This document shows positions 38,490-49,748 of a DNA stretch of 64,000 nucleotides, one piece after another. The stretch comes from Heliocidaris tuberculata (lineage: Eukaryota > Echinodermata > Echinoidea > Camarodonta > Echinometridae), in NCBI GenBank assembly GCA_025618425.1, contig CM046842.1, positions 27,491,668-27,555,667 on the forward strand. Direction: 5' to 3'. The notes under the pieces are model-generated. The model was not told where the DNA came from, made no database searches, and saw nothing but the letters and a program-made list of their open reading frames with translations. How positions within the stretch are numbered: the first letter of the stretch is position 1; every line of letters begins with the position of its first letter. The translations under genes were made by a program, and so were the position numbers.

Positions 38490-38660
38490 TTTGCAATTTT
38501 ATTGTTTTATTTACCTATTCAGTTCTCTGAAAGCACAAGGGCAACATATTTATGTCACAATATTCAATGAAAATAGGCAACTAAGCGCCAGGAGTGTCAA
38601 GTCTGACAGACATGTGCGCTATACAAGAACCCACTATTATTATTATTATTATTATTATCA
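38490..38660 (+). repeat. SINE/LINE-like tail ending in (ATT)n
   Basis: GTGCGCTATACAAGAACCCA followed by nine ATT units (38632-38659). A similar word in reverse (ATATTATTATT, then GCGCTGTATAC) is at 51425-51475, suggesting a shared retroposon 3' end. Confidence 0.45.
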
Positions 38661-38701
38661 AACAAGGCCGTTCAAAGGAGAACAACCAAACACCTTATTT
38701 G

Positions 38702-38860
38702 TACAGCCAAACCTGTCATTGTGGTCACCTTTCTACATAGTGGTCACTTATAATTGTCTCCTTCTAAGAAGATTAGAAGAATATATGTTGTAGAACCTGT
38801 CTATAAAGGCCACCTTTTCTGTTTCCCTTGGGTGGCCTTAATCGACAAGTTTGACGGTAT
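38702..38860. mobile_element. pogo/Tigger-like MITE in ARHGAP39 intron 1
   Basis: Left TACAGCCAAACCTGTCATTG and right complement ATACCGTCAAACTTGTCGAT; GGTCACC/GGTGGCC words pair inside. About 159 bp with TA at both edges. Fragments with similar wording occur at 57535-57600. Confidence 0.65.
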
Positions 38861-39955
38861 TTTAAAAAACCATACACTTGTACACAATATACATGTACAT
38901 GCACACTGTATGCATGAAAGTAAACTGTAAGAACCATTCAAATTCTTTACTCTTGCCTTTCTGTGTGTTACTATTCTTGGAACCCACTACCTTGAAGTAA
39001 TTCATTAATTACACATTTCGTGAACAACTTCTTGAGATAGCACTTTGGGGCAATTTCCTGAAAAACCAACATTTCTGAGACCGAGATGAAACTCTTTATC
39101 TTTCGGTATCCGCTACTGATTGACTGTTTAATAAGTGACATCCATAACGTACACACCTAGGCGCTGGATATCATTCATTAGAAGTCTCAAAGATGTTTTC
39201 TTTCTAAAAGCTGTATGGTGGTAAGACCATAACCTACACACTCTGTTTACAACACTTGGTGAAAGTAATGGTCATTCAATTCAGTGGTTTTAAATGCCAG
39301 TTAAAATCTACATGTATCGTATTTTGATATTCTGAAGTTAAATTGTTGAGAAAATGACAAAGGAGGAATATTAATAAACATCTATATCAATGCCTACGTG
39401 TACATGTATGTCAATTTTGTGAGACAAAATGGAAGGGTCCTTAACCCTTACTGTACTGGGGGGGGGGGGGGGGGGGGGCTGGGAGGCCCCCTTGCATTTT
39501 GAACTGCTGCATTTCATGCCTCGCAACCCTTACTGTACGGGGGGGGGGGGGAGAACTTCTTGCATTAAAATGTTATCTCAAAGGCCTTTCTTTACTTGAT
39601 TATCATTAAAAATGTATGTAAATGCATATAATTTGCATAAATTATAATATTAAATTTTTAAAGATTAAAGATTTACAGAAAATACCAATGGATTTGTGTT
39701 CTTTACAAAATTCTCAAGGTCCATGCAAAATGGCCCCTTACGCTACTGGTCATGTTGCGGCCAAAACATGAAATTCAAAGGTTTTTAACATTTTTTTTAA
39801 TCAGAGGTCCAGTTAAGGGTACACTACTACACATGCATACATGTACATGTAGATTGCACTTCAACTCAGGAAACCTCATCGACCTGCAAACCCCCTAGAG
39901 TTACTTTACAGGCACTCACGGAACCATCACTATGTGGAGCGGTCACGGCCTCTAA

Positions 39956-40122
39956 TACCCCATTTATACTGGTAGTTGGGATACCCAATGACCGGTCCTG
40001 GGGTGCCCAACTCAAAGTATGAGTAAGAAAAATTTAGCGTGCCCCAAGGAGTGCCCCAAGGAATGCCCCAAGGAGAGCCCCAGGACCTTACCAGGGGCGC
40101 CCCAACTACTTGTAAATGTACT
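39956..40122. mobile_element. GC-rich hairpin element with GCCCCAAGGA repeats
   Basis: Left TATACTGGTAGTTGGGATAC and right complement ATTTACAAGTAGTTGGGGCG, with GGTCCTGGGG in both arms. The centre has three direct units of TGCCCCAAGGA. Confidence 0.7.
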
Positions 40123-41091
40123 TCCTTAGAACTACATGTACATTTTAGGATTATAGAATATATCTGATTTCTTGCCAGATTCTTCAAAAGGATCTTTATC
40201 ATCTTGATAAAAGTGATATTTTCAGGCTGTTTTTGGCCGGCAGTCTTGCTACTTTCCGGCACACATACAATGTACATGTACATGTATGTGCTGGAGATCA
40301 CACACCCTTGCATACATCGCATTCAAATATGAGTGCATCGTACATACAGACTCTACTATGTGTGAGGTCGGGCTAACTCAGCACTAGGGCCACTTATACA
40401 TGTATACAAGCTTATCTGAAGATAAGCTTGTATTGAAGATAAGCTTGTACTCCACAATAGCTTTAAAGGGTGAATAGGCTTCAATAGGTTTTGTGTGTAT
40501 TAGCAGGAAGTGGTTCATTCTAGATGATTCATACATGTACATGAGAGGATAATTATTTAAAATTTCATTTTCAACTCTGAAACCTCAAATTTGTACTTTT
40601 AGTTGTAGCATGCATACATGTAGTAAGAATTGAAGAGTCCCTGAATCAGGTACAGGTACGACAATACGCCTGACGGTGGACTGTACTGCAACTGAAGAAG
40701 ATGTAATCTAGCAAATTCAAGAAAATTAAATCTTGCTTGGATTAAATTTGTTGTCTAGATCTATTCTACTGCAATATTTAGTGAATGTTTGACACAGTCC
40801 CACATACATGTAGGCAAGGGCCTACATGTACATGTACAGTGTACATGTATGAGTGACTATTCTAGGGTGAACTCGGCATCGTTGAAGTGTAATTACACTG
40901 GATACTACATGTAACTAAATAACCATATATTACAAGTACCGGTACACATTTTATAGAATTTGACCTATTGAAATGTTAAATACTAGATCTATGTGTAACT
41001 TACATCTTTAAAAAGTTAGACTACTAGACTTATACAGTTCCATCATACACTGTACCACTGTACATTGATCTATAACCTGATTCTAGGACAA

Positions 41092-41375
41092 CTATCCGTT
41101 GAACTACCCCCTGGAAATCGACCACCCGGACAACTACCCCCCTAGGACAATTACCCCCAGGATAACTACCCCCAGGACAGTTACCCCCGGACAAGTCCCC
41201 CCCCCCCCACCACCCCAGGTAAAATTAACCCATGAAATAACAATTACCCCGATAACCCCCCCCCCCCCCCCCCCGGACAACTACTCCAAAATCCGGGGAG
41301 AAGTTGTCCGGGTGGGGGGTGGAGGAGGAGGAGGTAGTTTTCCTGGGGGGTTATTGTCCTGGAGGGGGTAATTGT

Positions 41376-41400
<25 letters not shown>
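41092..41400. repeat. GGACAACTACCCCC repeat array, inverted about its centre
   Basis: Several degenerate 14-16 bp units reading GGACAAxTACCCCC run from 41092 to about 41285. The strand then flips and the complementary units (GGGGGTAATTGTCC) continue to 41400, ending in a ~30-base G tract. Long G and C tracts here could form quadruplexes and are prone to assembly error. Confidence 0.8.
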
Positions 41401-41408
<8 letters not shown>

Positions 41409-41409
<1 letters not shown>

Positions 41410-41670
41410 AATGTACATGTAGTTGTCTGGATACGCTACATGAATGTATAATCTTGAATGTGGGGGTTTAAAAAGACGTAGACTAACGTTATATCTACTC
41501 AATGCAAAACTTGACACAAGTATCTAGGGGGGGGGGGGGGGTAATGTACATGTAGTTGTCTGGATACGCTACATGAATGTATAATCTTGAATGTGGGGGT
41601 TTAAAAAGACGTAGACTAACGTTATATCTACTCAATGCAAAACTTGACACAAGTATCTACATGTATGTAC
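41409..41670 (+). repeat. 133-bp tandem duplication separated by G tracts
   Basis: The segment starting TAATGTACATGTAGTTGTCT and ending ACAAGTATCTA appears at 41409-41527 and again at 41542-41660, with no mismatch I can see, each preceded by a long G run. Either very recent or an assembly artefact at the G tract. Confidence 0.88.
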
Positions 41671-41944
41671 ATGTACATAGGTCTATTTGCAATCGATTCG
41701 GCTTTCTTGGATAACTCGGCCACGATTTCTGCTGAGCCTGTGTTGGTCCTAGTGCTGAGTTAGCCTGGATCCCTAGTACATGTATGTGAGTGCTTCACAT
41801 GAAACTAACTTAAGTTAACATTAATTACGTTACTAATTACATTGGTTATTTAGTGAAGGGCCTTGAGTTTAGTTTAAAGGGTACCAATCACCAAAAAATA
41901 TTTTGCTAGAGGTTCCATGTCATTAGACCATATCAAAAGGGGTC

Positions 41945-42744
41945 GGGCTAACTCGGCACTAGGGCGAACTCGGCACTACGGGAAAAGTGAGGGCGAGTTA
42001 GCCCGGAGGGTTTAAATCGATCATGAAATACCAATGTGTAAAGTTTTGTTGTGATTTCTAGCTAAGAATACATTTATTAACCCTTCTTTTTGATAGAATT
42101 GTATGAAATACTCAGTTAGATGATAAACTTGCAATTTTCTTGAAGTAACATAATGTAAAAGTGACATTTTAGACAGTTTAATCACACGACACAGCTCGCA
42201 AGCGCCGTGCGTAGCGTGCACTGTGTTTGCATGGACTCGGAGCATATTTTGCAAAACCTCAGTCGGTAAAAAAATGTTATCCATCAAGAATTTATGGAAG
42301 TAATATAATATAATGAAATGAATGGTTGTTAGTTTCAGTTTATGTTTGAGATACATGTATGATTAATATCTTCGGAATTTTGCAGTCATTCATTCATCAA
42401 AATATATATATCTCCAGATACGAGTCCGAGTACCAAACCCAGTCACTGAGTCAGTGAGTGCAACGCACGGCGAATGCGAATGCGAGCTGTGAATTGTGAA
42501 TAAACTGCCTAAAATGTCACTTTGATATGATATTAGCTCAAGAAAATTGCAAGATTTTATCTTTAAAATAAGTATTTCATACAATTCTATCAAAAGAAAG
42601 GTTAAAAAGGTAGTCTTAGCTAGTATTTAGTAATCAAAAGGAAACCTTACGGATTGGTATTTCATGATCGATTCAACCTCTCCGGGCTAACTCGGCCTCG
42701 AATTTCCGGTAGGGCCGACTTCGCCCTAGTGCCGAGTTAGCCCG
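41945..42744. mobile_element. Long-TIR element with GGGCTAACTCGGCACTAGGG ends
   Basis: The 34-bp ends match at 31 positions (GGGCTAACTCGGCACTAGGG and onward). Imperfect pairing continues inward for over 300 bp per arm, for example AATCGATCATGAAATACCAA and TTGATAGAATTGTATGAAAT in both arms. About 800 bp in all. No protein coding seen. No clear target duplication. Confidence 0.88.
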
Positions 42745-43665
42745 CATTCATCAAAATATGTGCTTCAAATATTTAAGTTCTATAAAAGAGATATGGCAAG
42801 TTTAATTACACTCTCTATGAGCATAAAAGCAACTCATGAGTAGACAACTCGACACACCCACATGTACGTGCTCGCCAAGATTATGAAGATAAGGGCTCGT
42901 GCAGAACCCAACTTGGAGGTTTGGTTCCTTGCGAGCACCTTAAATGCGTAATGTTATCCTTTATTTCCTCCTAAACTGTTGACAAAATGCCAGACAATTT
43001 TTTTTAGGTTAATGTTATACTTTCTAGTGGTAGACTCCTATACAAATTATTTTTTCAGGTGGTTGGTACACTTTAAGTTTAAGAACAAGACTAGGTCTAG
43101 AGTTAAGACTTAAGTTCAGGCAGAGAATGAGATGGGTAAATAAAATTAAAAGAAATTCACCTTAAATAAAAGAAATTCACCTCATTCAAACATTAAACTG
43201 ATCCACATTTACAAAGGTGATTTTTCATATTTTGAAGATGAATTTCATAACTTTACTGGGTCCTACCTCCTCATCCCCCCCCCCCCCCCCCCCAACGAAT
43301 TTTCATAAATTCTGCACTGCCTGAATATCAATTATCATTATTATCAAATCAATTGGAAATCAAAATGGAAGGAATGAGAAGACGACTCGGCGAGCATTGA
43401 TGCTGAACAACATGAATTTAAACTCAGTATTGTGTGACTGAAAAATAACAAATGCACTTAACAAATGCACTCTTGTCTGGACTCATTTCTTGGTGGTCAG
43501 ATGCAGAATTCAGAATCCCACTATGGGGTTTCGTGTATCAACAGTCAACAGTCACTTGACGCTGAATCTCAACGAAGATTGCCAACGATATTGAATTGAT
43601 GAAAACGGTTCGCCCCAAACGTTAACGTAGGGGTAAAATATGGTAAAAAATCTTCTGTTACTCAC

Positions 43666-43676
43666 CTGTCGGTCAT
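43666..43676 (-). CDS. ARHGAP39: ARHGAP39 coding exon 1 (start-codon exon)
   Basis: On the minus strand an ATG in good context (AAAAGCCATGA) at 43676-43674 opens a coding stretch of only 11 nt (M-T-D-R, last codon split). A strong donor, AG|GTGAGT, follows at 43665. The exon ends in phase 2, exactly what the WW1 exon at 38134 needs (AG + G = Arg). The spliced protein starts MTDRVEWVEIIEP; human ARHGAP39 has RLEWVEIIEP at the matching place after a longer N-terminus. So this start is shorter than in vertebrates. It is supported by phase and donor but not by homology, because the exon is too small. An alternative upstream start exon is possible. Confidence 0.7.
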
Positions 43677-43825
43677 GGCTTTTCGTTTCGAGGATTAAAT
43701 CCCAGTATTTATCCTATTTAGGTGGTCCAGTTGTCAGAGTTTAGTGGGAGAAAGCGATCATTTTGGACGCTGATCGAGCTTCCGCCATATTATTATGGAG
43801 ATTGACAATAATTGACATCTCGGAG
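43677..43825 (-). promoter_or_regulatory. Putative ARHGAP39 5' leader and promoter-proximal region with uORF
   Basis: Upstream of the ATG on the minus strand lies AATATGGCGGAAG (43779-43791), which resembles a YY1-type ATGGCGG initiator element. The same ATG could open a 15-codon upstream ORF (43788-43741, MAEARSASKMIAFSH then stop) that ends before the main start. A second ATGGCG-type motif lies on the plus strand near 43832. No TATA box is evident. The transcription start cannot be fixed from sequence alone; the uORF matters only if transcription starts right of 43788. Confidence 0.35.
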
Positions 43826-44518
43826 ACCGTAGATGGCGATATACCACTTTGAATGTTTTTGCTTTTTAAAAGAAACACGACCATTTTCATGTAGGCCTTT
43901 ATTATTGAGTTACATTTTATTTATTTTGTTCTATTTCTTATTTTATTTTATTTTTTTATTTTTTTATTTTATTTTTATTTTTTGGGGTGAACAGAACCCT
44001 ATCATACAAGGCCTATTTTACAATCTAGACCTTCTCTAGACGTTCATATTCATAAAGACAAAAAATCGAAACAAAAACAGAAACAAAAACATAAGAAAAA
44101 AAAATGTTATGTAATCTACGGACTGTATTGAGTAAAATAAGAGTAGAAGAAGAAAGTAAAGTGTCTTGTAGAGGGTATACATGCTTTCGCAGAATCATTC
44201 GAATGTTATTATATTTTCGGACTAGTAAAAACGTGTAGGGAACTTGTTCTACATCTAATAATTTAGTCATACTTCCTATTTAGAAGTCCTTTCGTCCACA
44301 TCCGCGTAGTGCGGAAGCCTTGGCATGTGTTCAATTCTAGCATGAATTGCTAGCAGTTTTCAGGCCTATTTCCATTTTTATGTAATTGAATATGAGTTTG
44401 TTTAATGGAGCTATGTTTTGACTGTATTATGTTTTTCGATAAAGGCAGGCTTTTCGACCGACCTTTAAACATGGGCTGCTATACTACTACGACAAAGATT
44501 TTTGTTAGCAGGTCTCCA

Positions 44519-44642
44519 TTTCTCTCCTGATTTAGATTAATATATTGCCAAATGGCATTAGTCTCGTGACGGGTATCGAATCCATGACCTTTGTATTCAA
44601 TCAATTCAAGTGCTCAAACCAGTTGATTTCGGCGACACCTCG
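44519..44642 (-). mobile_element. tRNA-derived SINE fragment 2
   Basis: Minus strand: AGGTGTCGCCGAAATCAACT, a good B box GGATTCGATACC, then tail CTAATGCCATTTGGCAATAT and TTAATCTA, as in the copy at 51925. Confidence 0.65.
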
Positions 44643-45055
44643 ATCGATTTTATTTGCTCTTTTCTTTGTAATCAAAACTTGAAATATGAGGAAAGATTCT
44701 GTATAAAGACAGTATATATCCCCCGAACATCAATTATCCCACAGAAGAAGAAAAAAAAAAAAAAAGAAAAGAAAAGGAAAAAAAAAATGGAAAGAAGAAG
44801 GGGAAAAGTAAGCTGTGAAAAGGGGGATTGTTCAAACTGCCAGCCTCTTATTTCATAATTATGATCCCGCCCTTATTATCTATCACAAGGAATTTTGCTT
44901 GTTTTTTTTTAAAGTGGTAATGAATGATTTGACTTGATTTGATTTGAAAGAAAATAAATTAATGGGGCTATCTACATTTTAAAAAGAAAGTTTGTATAGA
45001 CTGCTGTTGAACGTTAACACTGAGCTTTGAAAAGATGATAATTGTCCTTTCCTTA

Positions 45056-45060
<5 letters not shown>

Positions 45061-45106
<46 letters not shown>
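45061..45106 (+). repeat. (CT)n microsatellite
   Basis: Uninterrupted CT run of about 23 units. Confidence 0.97.
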
Positions 45107-45113
<7 letters not shown>

Positions 45114-45570
45114 TGTTTCCTTTAATTCCCCTCCCTCTTCTTGGGGCTTCTCTTTATCTTGATTTGGACCCGCCCCATGTCTATAAGTAAGCTGAATGCA
45201 ACGCCTTTTCCCACTTCTTTTGTATCTGCAATTATTATACAAAATTATACTTTTCCATTTTATCTCAGGTCAATTATTTGAAACGAATTAAATGAGGCCC
45301 TAAGTGATATACAAGATATTATACTATATAGATCTAACTTATTACAAATTTTTAGTTGTCTGTTTTGTTTTGTTGTATTTTTTTTTTTTGATCATTCATA
45401 TAAAATTGACACTTTGATACAGGCCTGAACTCAGTTTTGGAAATTGTACTACTTGGTCAGTATTTTTGCTTAATTGAATATGCACTGCTGTGGTTAATAA
45501 AACTCTGCCTCCTGAAAGCAACCCAAAATGAATAGACAAAAGATCTTTTTTTTCAAAACTATATGTATAT

Positions 45571-45576
<6 letters not shown>

Positions 45577-45637
<61 letters not shown>
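45577..45637 (+). repeat. (TA)n microsatellite
   Basis: Near-perfect TA run of about 30 units, preceded by ATGTATATAACA. Confidence 0.97.
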
Positions 45638-45639
<2 letters not shown>

Positions 45640-45696
45640 TTAAATTTATTGTAAGTCTAATGGACATGCAGGTGCACAAAAAATAATAGACACAAT

Positions 45697-45963
45697 CAGG
45701 GGCGGTGCCAGGGTATTTTGATAGGAGGGGCAAGACGACCTAAAGATGACGTCATATTTTTGTCCATTAAATAACAGGGGTACTATAGAGTTATATGTTT
45801 AAGACCTCTCTTTTTAATACTCCTCTTTCTTCTTTCTTCCCTTTTCTTCCCTTTTCTTCCTCCTTTTCTTCTTTTTTTCTTTTTTTTCTTTTTTCACTAC
45901 TTGAAAAATCATAGGGGGGGGGGGCGGTCGCCCCCTCTGCCCGCCCCTGTAGCGCCGCCCCTG
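45697..45963. mobile_element. hAT-type MITE, 267 bp, target duplication GACACAAT
   Basis: It begins CAGGGGCGGTGCCAGGG and ends with the complement of CAGGGGCGGCGCTACAGGGG. Perfect 8-bp direct repeats GACACAAT flank it (45689-45696, 45964-45971). CAGGGGCGG ends plus an 8-bp duplication fit hAT elements. The interior has a CTTCC/CTTTT-rich stretch and a G tract. Confidence 0.93.
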
Positions 45964-46419
45964 GACACAATACACATGTTTCTTGTTGTATCTGAATATA
46001 AGAGTCAGTCTCTTTTGTGACCTCTTTATTATAGTATTGTGGAAAAAATTATGGATGTGATAATAAAGAATCTCTCCCTTGTATCAAAATAAGTTACAAT
46101 AATGATGATTTTACATTTTCCATAAGGAGTCAAATCATGCTTTACATCAATGAGGCATTAAAAAAAAATTAAAAATATATGATATTTCATAATAATAATA
46201 TACATAAGGAAAAGTGAGTGTGTGTCATCATCGGTTCACTCATTTGCATACCGTCCATGTTATGCCTATCACTGTTTCATGAAATAATGCAAAACTTCAA
46301 AATGCCATAACTTTCTTATTTTACATCCGATTTCAATAAAATTTTCACTGTTATGCTTGTTTAATTTTACTCTGCTTATTCAAGTTAACTTGATATTAGG
46401 GTGGACTTGGCCTTTAACA

Positions 46420-47150
46420 CGTCCAAGGGGAAAGTCGCATAAAAATACAAATTTTCCTCCCAAGTGTTTCGTAGAATATTCGAAATACTGCTTCCTCGTT
46501 TCATTATCTTCCAAAAGTGTTTTGACCCACATAACCCTCTGTGCTTTAATCAACAATTCAAAATTCATCATTTTCAAACCTCCAATTTGGTAATCTAAAT
46601 ACAAAGTATTTTCTTTTATTAATATTTAATAATATTGTTCCTCCCACCCCCACAGAAAATTCAAAAATTAGCCGATCTAATTCCTCGTGTAGCCCTCTTG
46701 GGACCGGCGGAAGTGATGCCACATTAATAAATTTAGAATATAATCTTTATACAAACAACTTTAATAAGGGTATATTACCCATCATCGTTTACTCTCTCTC
46801 TGCTTCCACCAACTCAGTAATCTATTTATTCTACAGAGCATTTCTTTATAGTTTAAATTTTCTTTCACTTCTACTGATTCAAAGAGAAAAATACCAAAAG
46901 AATCCGTATAAAATCTACCTTTATCCAAAGGATAGCCTTTATAATTATCATATGGCTTTCCTTGTATAGGAAGCCTAACATAAGTACCTTTGTCTTATTA
47001 TTGTTAACTCGGAGACCAGACAGTTTTCTAAATGTATCTAACAGTTTTATTACTTTCCTTATGTAATCCACATCGCTAACAAACTTTTTCAAAGCTGTAA
47101 TCGATCAAACCCAAAATTGTGAAGTCCCTTGCAGCAAAGTCCTTTGATGA
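46420..47150 (-). mobile_element. LINE fragment: degenerate reverse transcriptase (L1/Tx1-like)
   Basis: Minus-strand frames show late reverse-transcriptase motifs in the right order. First, TFRKLSGLRVNNNKTKVLMLG-like residues (47041-46975), the SGLxxNxxKT motif. Then EELDRLIFEF (about 46695), and IGGLKMMNFELLIKAQRVMW then VKTLL (about 46590-46515), the GGL-x-K-W motif of L1/Tx1-like elements. Frameshifts, stops and a deletion break it up, and the catalytic FADD block is not seen. Weaker, unassigned frames at 47155-47800 may be its upstream part. A separate repeat end (TTAAAGGCCAAGTCCACCC, minus) abuts it at 46417. Confidence 0.72.
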
Positions 47151-47925
47151 ATATCTATTTTCTCTGAAGAAACTGCATAACAGCTAGGTGATCTAAATAT
47201 AATTGTTGCACAAAAATTTGCACATCCCCTTTATGAAATATCTGTTCTTTCAACAACTGCTTTTGAAACTCGGAGAATAGTAGGGCGCTAGAAAAGTATT
47301 TCTTCGAATTAAAAAGACGCTTCCGAAGTTTACAATTTGACTTCCGTGTTGTCTTCATGCAGCATTTTTTAAAATCTTTAATGCCAACTAGATATTTGAA
47401 AAGTCCGTAGTAACCGTTTATTAATTGGAATAAAAACTAGTTCCTAAGTTTTATTAGGATCTCATCTCATGAAAATATAAGTTTTAATTCATTTAAGTCA
47501 AAATTTCTATAGCTGTAATGGGTATAGTTTCAAGGCACTGAAAAGGCTTCTCGCATCGACTTATTCCGTCTTTACCGTGCTATTCGTTGATCTTTTTTAA
47601 AGCTCGTATATCATGTATATAGTCGATTTGACATTTTAAGAACCTAGAAAAAAAATTTCCGGTGAATTTTTTTGTAGAGTCGTGATTGTGGTCTCCGACC
47701 AGTTTCAGATTTGTTGCCGAAAAAGTAACTTTGGGCAATTTGCATAACTGGCATAAGTCTAAATGCCGGCCCTTCGAAGCAATATTTAGCAGCAAAAGAC
47801 AGCTTTATACACAGAATATATAAACTGATCTAGTATGATACCCAATTAACTGCAATTGTGTTGTACATCTTTGCATGCAGCCTGTGAGATAACGAAGGGG
47901 TTTTGGGGCTAGAATCCATTTTAAT

Positions 47926-47951
47926 GTTGTTGTTGTTGTTGTTGTTGTTGT
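47926..47951 (+). repeat. (TTG)n microsatellite
   Basis: Eight to nine TTG units. Confidence 0.95.
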
Positions 47952-48523
47952 TTCAATTCAATTTCATGGACCTACAACTTGCTGGCTGAATGAAAGTACG
48001 CCTACTCCTGATGTTTAAGTAAACAGGTTTTGGAGTGTTTAAATATTACGTTGAATTAAAGGGGAATGACCCCTTTCATCATGTTCATAGAAAATTGGCT
48101 TGGATTACTTAAGAAATACACTTTCAGTTGTTGAACCATAATTAAGTTGGTATTTTCATGAATTTTACGTGATATTTAATTGAGAAAAGTTCATGTATAT
48201 ACCAACTTATTATGTTTAAACAACAACCGAAAGTATATTACAGTTAGAATGATGGACCTACAATTTCCTGGTTGAGTGGAAGTACGCTTACCCTATATGT
48301 TTAAAATAAAGTAAGTATAATGGGTTTGGGAAGTGTTTAGATATTTGTTTTTGCTAAATACAAATGTTTATATTTATTATAATGAATCAACATTCAGTTA
48401 TTCGACACACATGTTGAAATGATTATGGTACAGTGTACTGATATGAAGTAGAAAAGTATAGGTTTCAGCAGATTTATGCAATTGTCTATGGTAATTCTTT
48501 TCACGACAGTAACGTTGCAAGAG

Positions 48524-48694
48524 CAGTGGCGCAAATCCATTTTGAAATTCGGGGGGGGGGGGGTCACCACATGATTTAACTTTTGTACCTTTCCGAAATG
48601 TCTGAAATTTTTTTCTGACAACCCCCCCCCCCAAAAAAAAAAAAAAAGTTGTCACATTTTGGGGGTCTAGTTTTCCTCCAAAATTCTCTGACAA
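48524..48694. mobile_element. Truncated relative of the CAGTGGCGCAAATCC MITE
   Basis: It matches the left ~170 bp of the element at 58796-59074 (CAGTGGCGCAAATCCATTTT, then ATGATTTAACTTTTGTAC and CTCCAAAATTCTCTGACAAG), with G and C/A tracts of different lengths. The right end is missing. Confidence 0.85.
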
Positions 48695-48874
48695 GTGACG
48701 TAAAGCATAGTCCCCTCTCTTTCTCTCTCATTTTTTTTGATAATTCATGGTTCACAAAATAACTTTGTCAGTTCATAATTATGTACACCTTGAAAGAGAC
48801 CACGGCTTTTTTTTTTTTCAAGAGTTGGAGTATTTTAGTGAAAAGATTATTATCTATGATTGCCCCATCTCATT

Positions 48875-49017
48875 CAATAGACCGGTTCTGTATACATTTG
48901 CATACATTACTTGTTGCTATGTCCGGAAAGCCTCCGGCAAGCTTTCAGGTTGTCAAGAACAACCTTTGTTTGAAAGGTATGTATAAGATTTGCATACATT
49001 ACCGAAGCGGTCTATTG
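48875..49017. mobile_element. MITE with CAATAGACCGGTTC ends, copy 1
   Basis: 143 bp; left CAATAGACCGGTTCTGTATA and right complement CAATAGACCGCTTCGGTAAT. The core (TTGTTGCTATGTCCGG, GGTTGTCAAGAACAACC) is shared with 30184-30447. Confidence 0.85.
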
Positions 49018-49160
49018 AGGCAAGATGTCTGTTAACTATTTTTTTTTTCATCACTGATGGAGTATCAAGTTGACGATAAAAAGAATACAAGTTTAGTTTA
49101 TTATTGATGTAATATCATGTGCTGTGTGGACAAAATATATGTACGTGTATATACTAGGTG

Positions 49161-49748
49161 TTAAAGAAAACTTTGGACACTTTTGATCGTTAATAACTTA
49201 GAAAATATACCTCGTATCAGTCTGAGGTTTTTACATTGTAAAGTTGAAGAATGTAAAATTTATTGGGAGCAAGTTTTATTACGTTTCTCTGAATACTTTT
49301 CTTAAAATATTGCTCTGAATATTTAATTAGATTTTTCACTTTTTGAAAAAGCAAGGCCACAAAATCCATGTGTATCAATGATTAATTCAGAACACAACAA
49401 CTGTCATTGTGTGTTACAGGTGAAATTCCAGCACACCCTTTTTTAACCCAGAGTCATGAATCATTAATTACACTGTACAGCTTGGTTGGGAGAAATGACA
49501 GCTGCAACACACAGTGGCATTGTTGTGTTCTGAATTACTGATACACACAGATTCTGTGGCCTTGATTTTTCAAAAAGTGAAAAATCTAATTAAACATTCA
49601 GAGCAATATTTTAAGAAAAGTATTCAGAGAAATGTCATGAAATTTGCTCCAAATAAATGTTACATCCTTCAACTTTACAATGTAGAAATCCTAGTCTGAT
49701 ACGATGTATAATTTTTGAGTTATTAACGATCAAAAGGGGTGTTTTTAA
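49161..49748. mobile_element. Long fold-back element, ~588 bp
   Basis: Left arm (from TTAAAGAAAAC, then CTTTTGATCGTTAATAACTT) and right arm (complement: CCTTTTGATCGTTAATAACTC, ending TTTAA) are about 225 bp each with scattered differences. The centre (about 49390-49515) contains shorter matches such as CACACAATG/CATTGTG. TTAA is present at both ends. Older than the element at 36211. Confidence 0.85.

Larger units (their letters stand above)
40370..41767. mobile_element. Related ~1.4-kb element with GGGCTAACTCAGCACTAGG ends
   Basis: It begins GGGCTAACTCAGCACTAGGG and ends with the complement of AGGCTAACTCAGCACTAGGA, nearly the same ends as the element at 41945. Inside are a degraded end-like word (GGTGAACTCGGCATC at 40866), the GGACAACTACCCCC inverted array (41092-41400) and a 133-bp tandem duplication (41409-41670). 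Spacing from the next element is only ~180 bp. Confidence 0.65.
38135..43665 (-). other. ARHGAP39 intron 1 (5.5 kb)
   Basis: Bounded by donor GTGAGT (43665) and acceptor GTATACAG (38135). No coding exon seen inside. It holds a pogo-like MITE (38702-38860), an (ATT)n SINE/LINE tail (38500-38660), G-rich tracts (39460-39550), a GC-rich hairpin element (39956-40122), and two related terminal-inverted-repeat elements with GGGCTAACTCGG ends (40370-41767 and 41945-42744). The stretch 42745-43660 shows nothing recognisable apart from a C tract near 43277. Confidence 0.8.

Noticed and set aside
42021..42356. 111-codon minus-strand ORF
   Set aside because: Falls inside one arm of a long inverted-repeat element; no family motif, and the sister arm does not preserve the frame.
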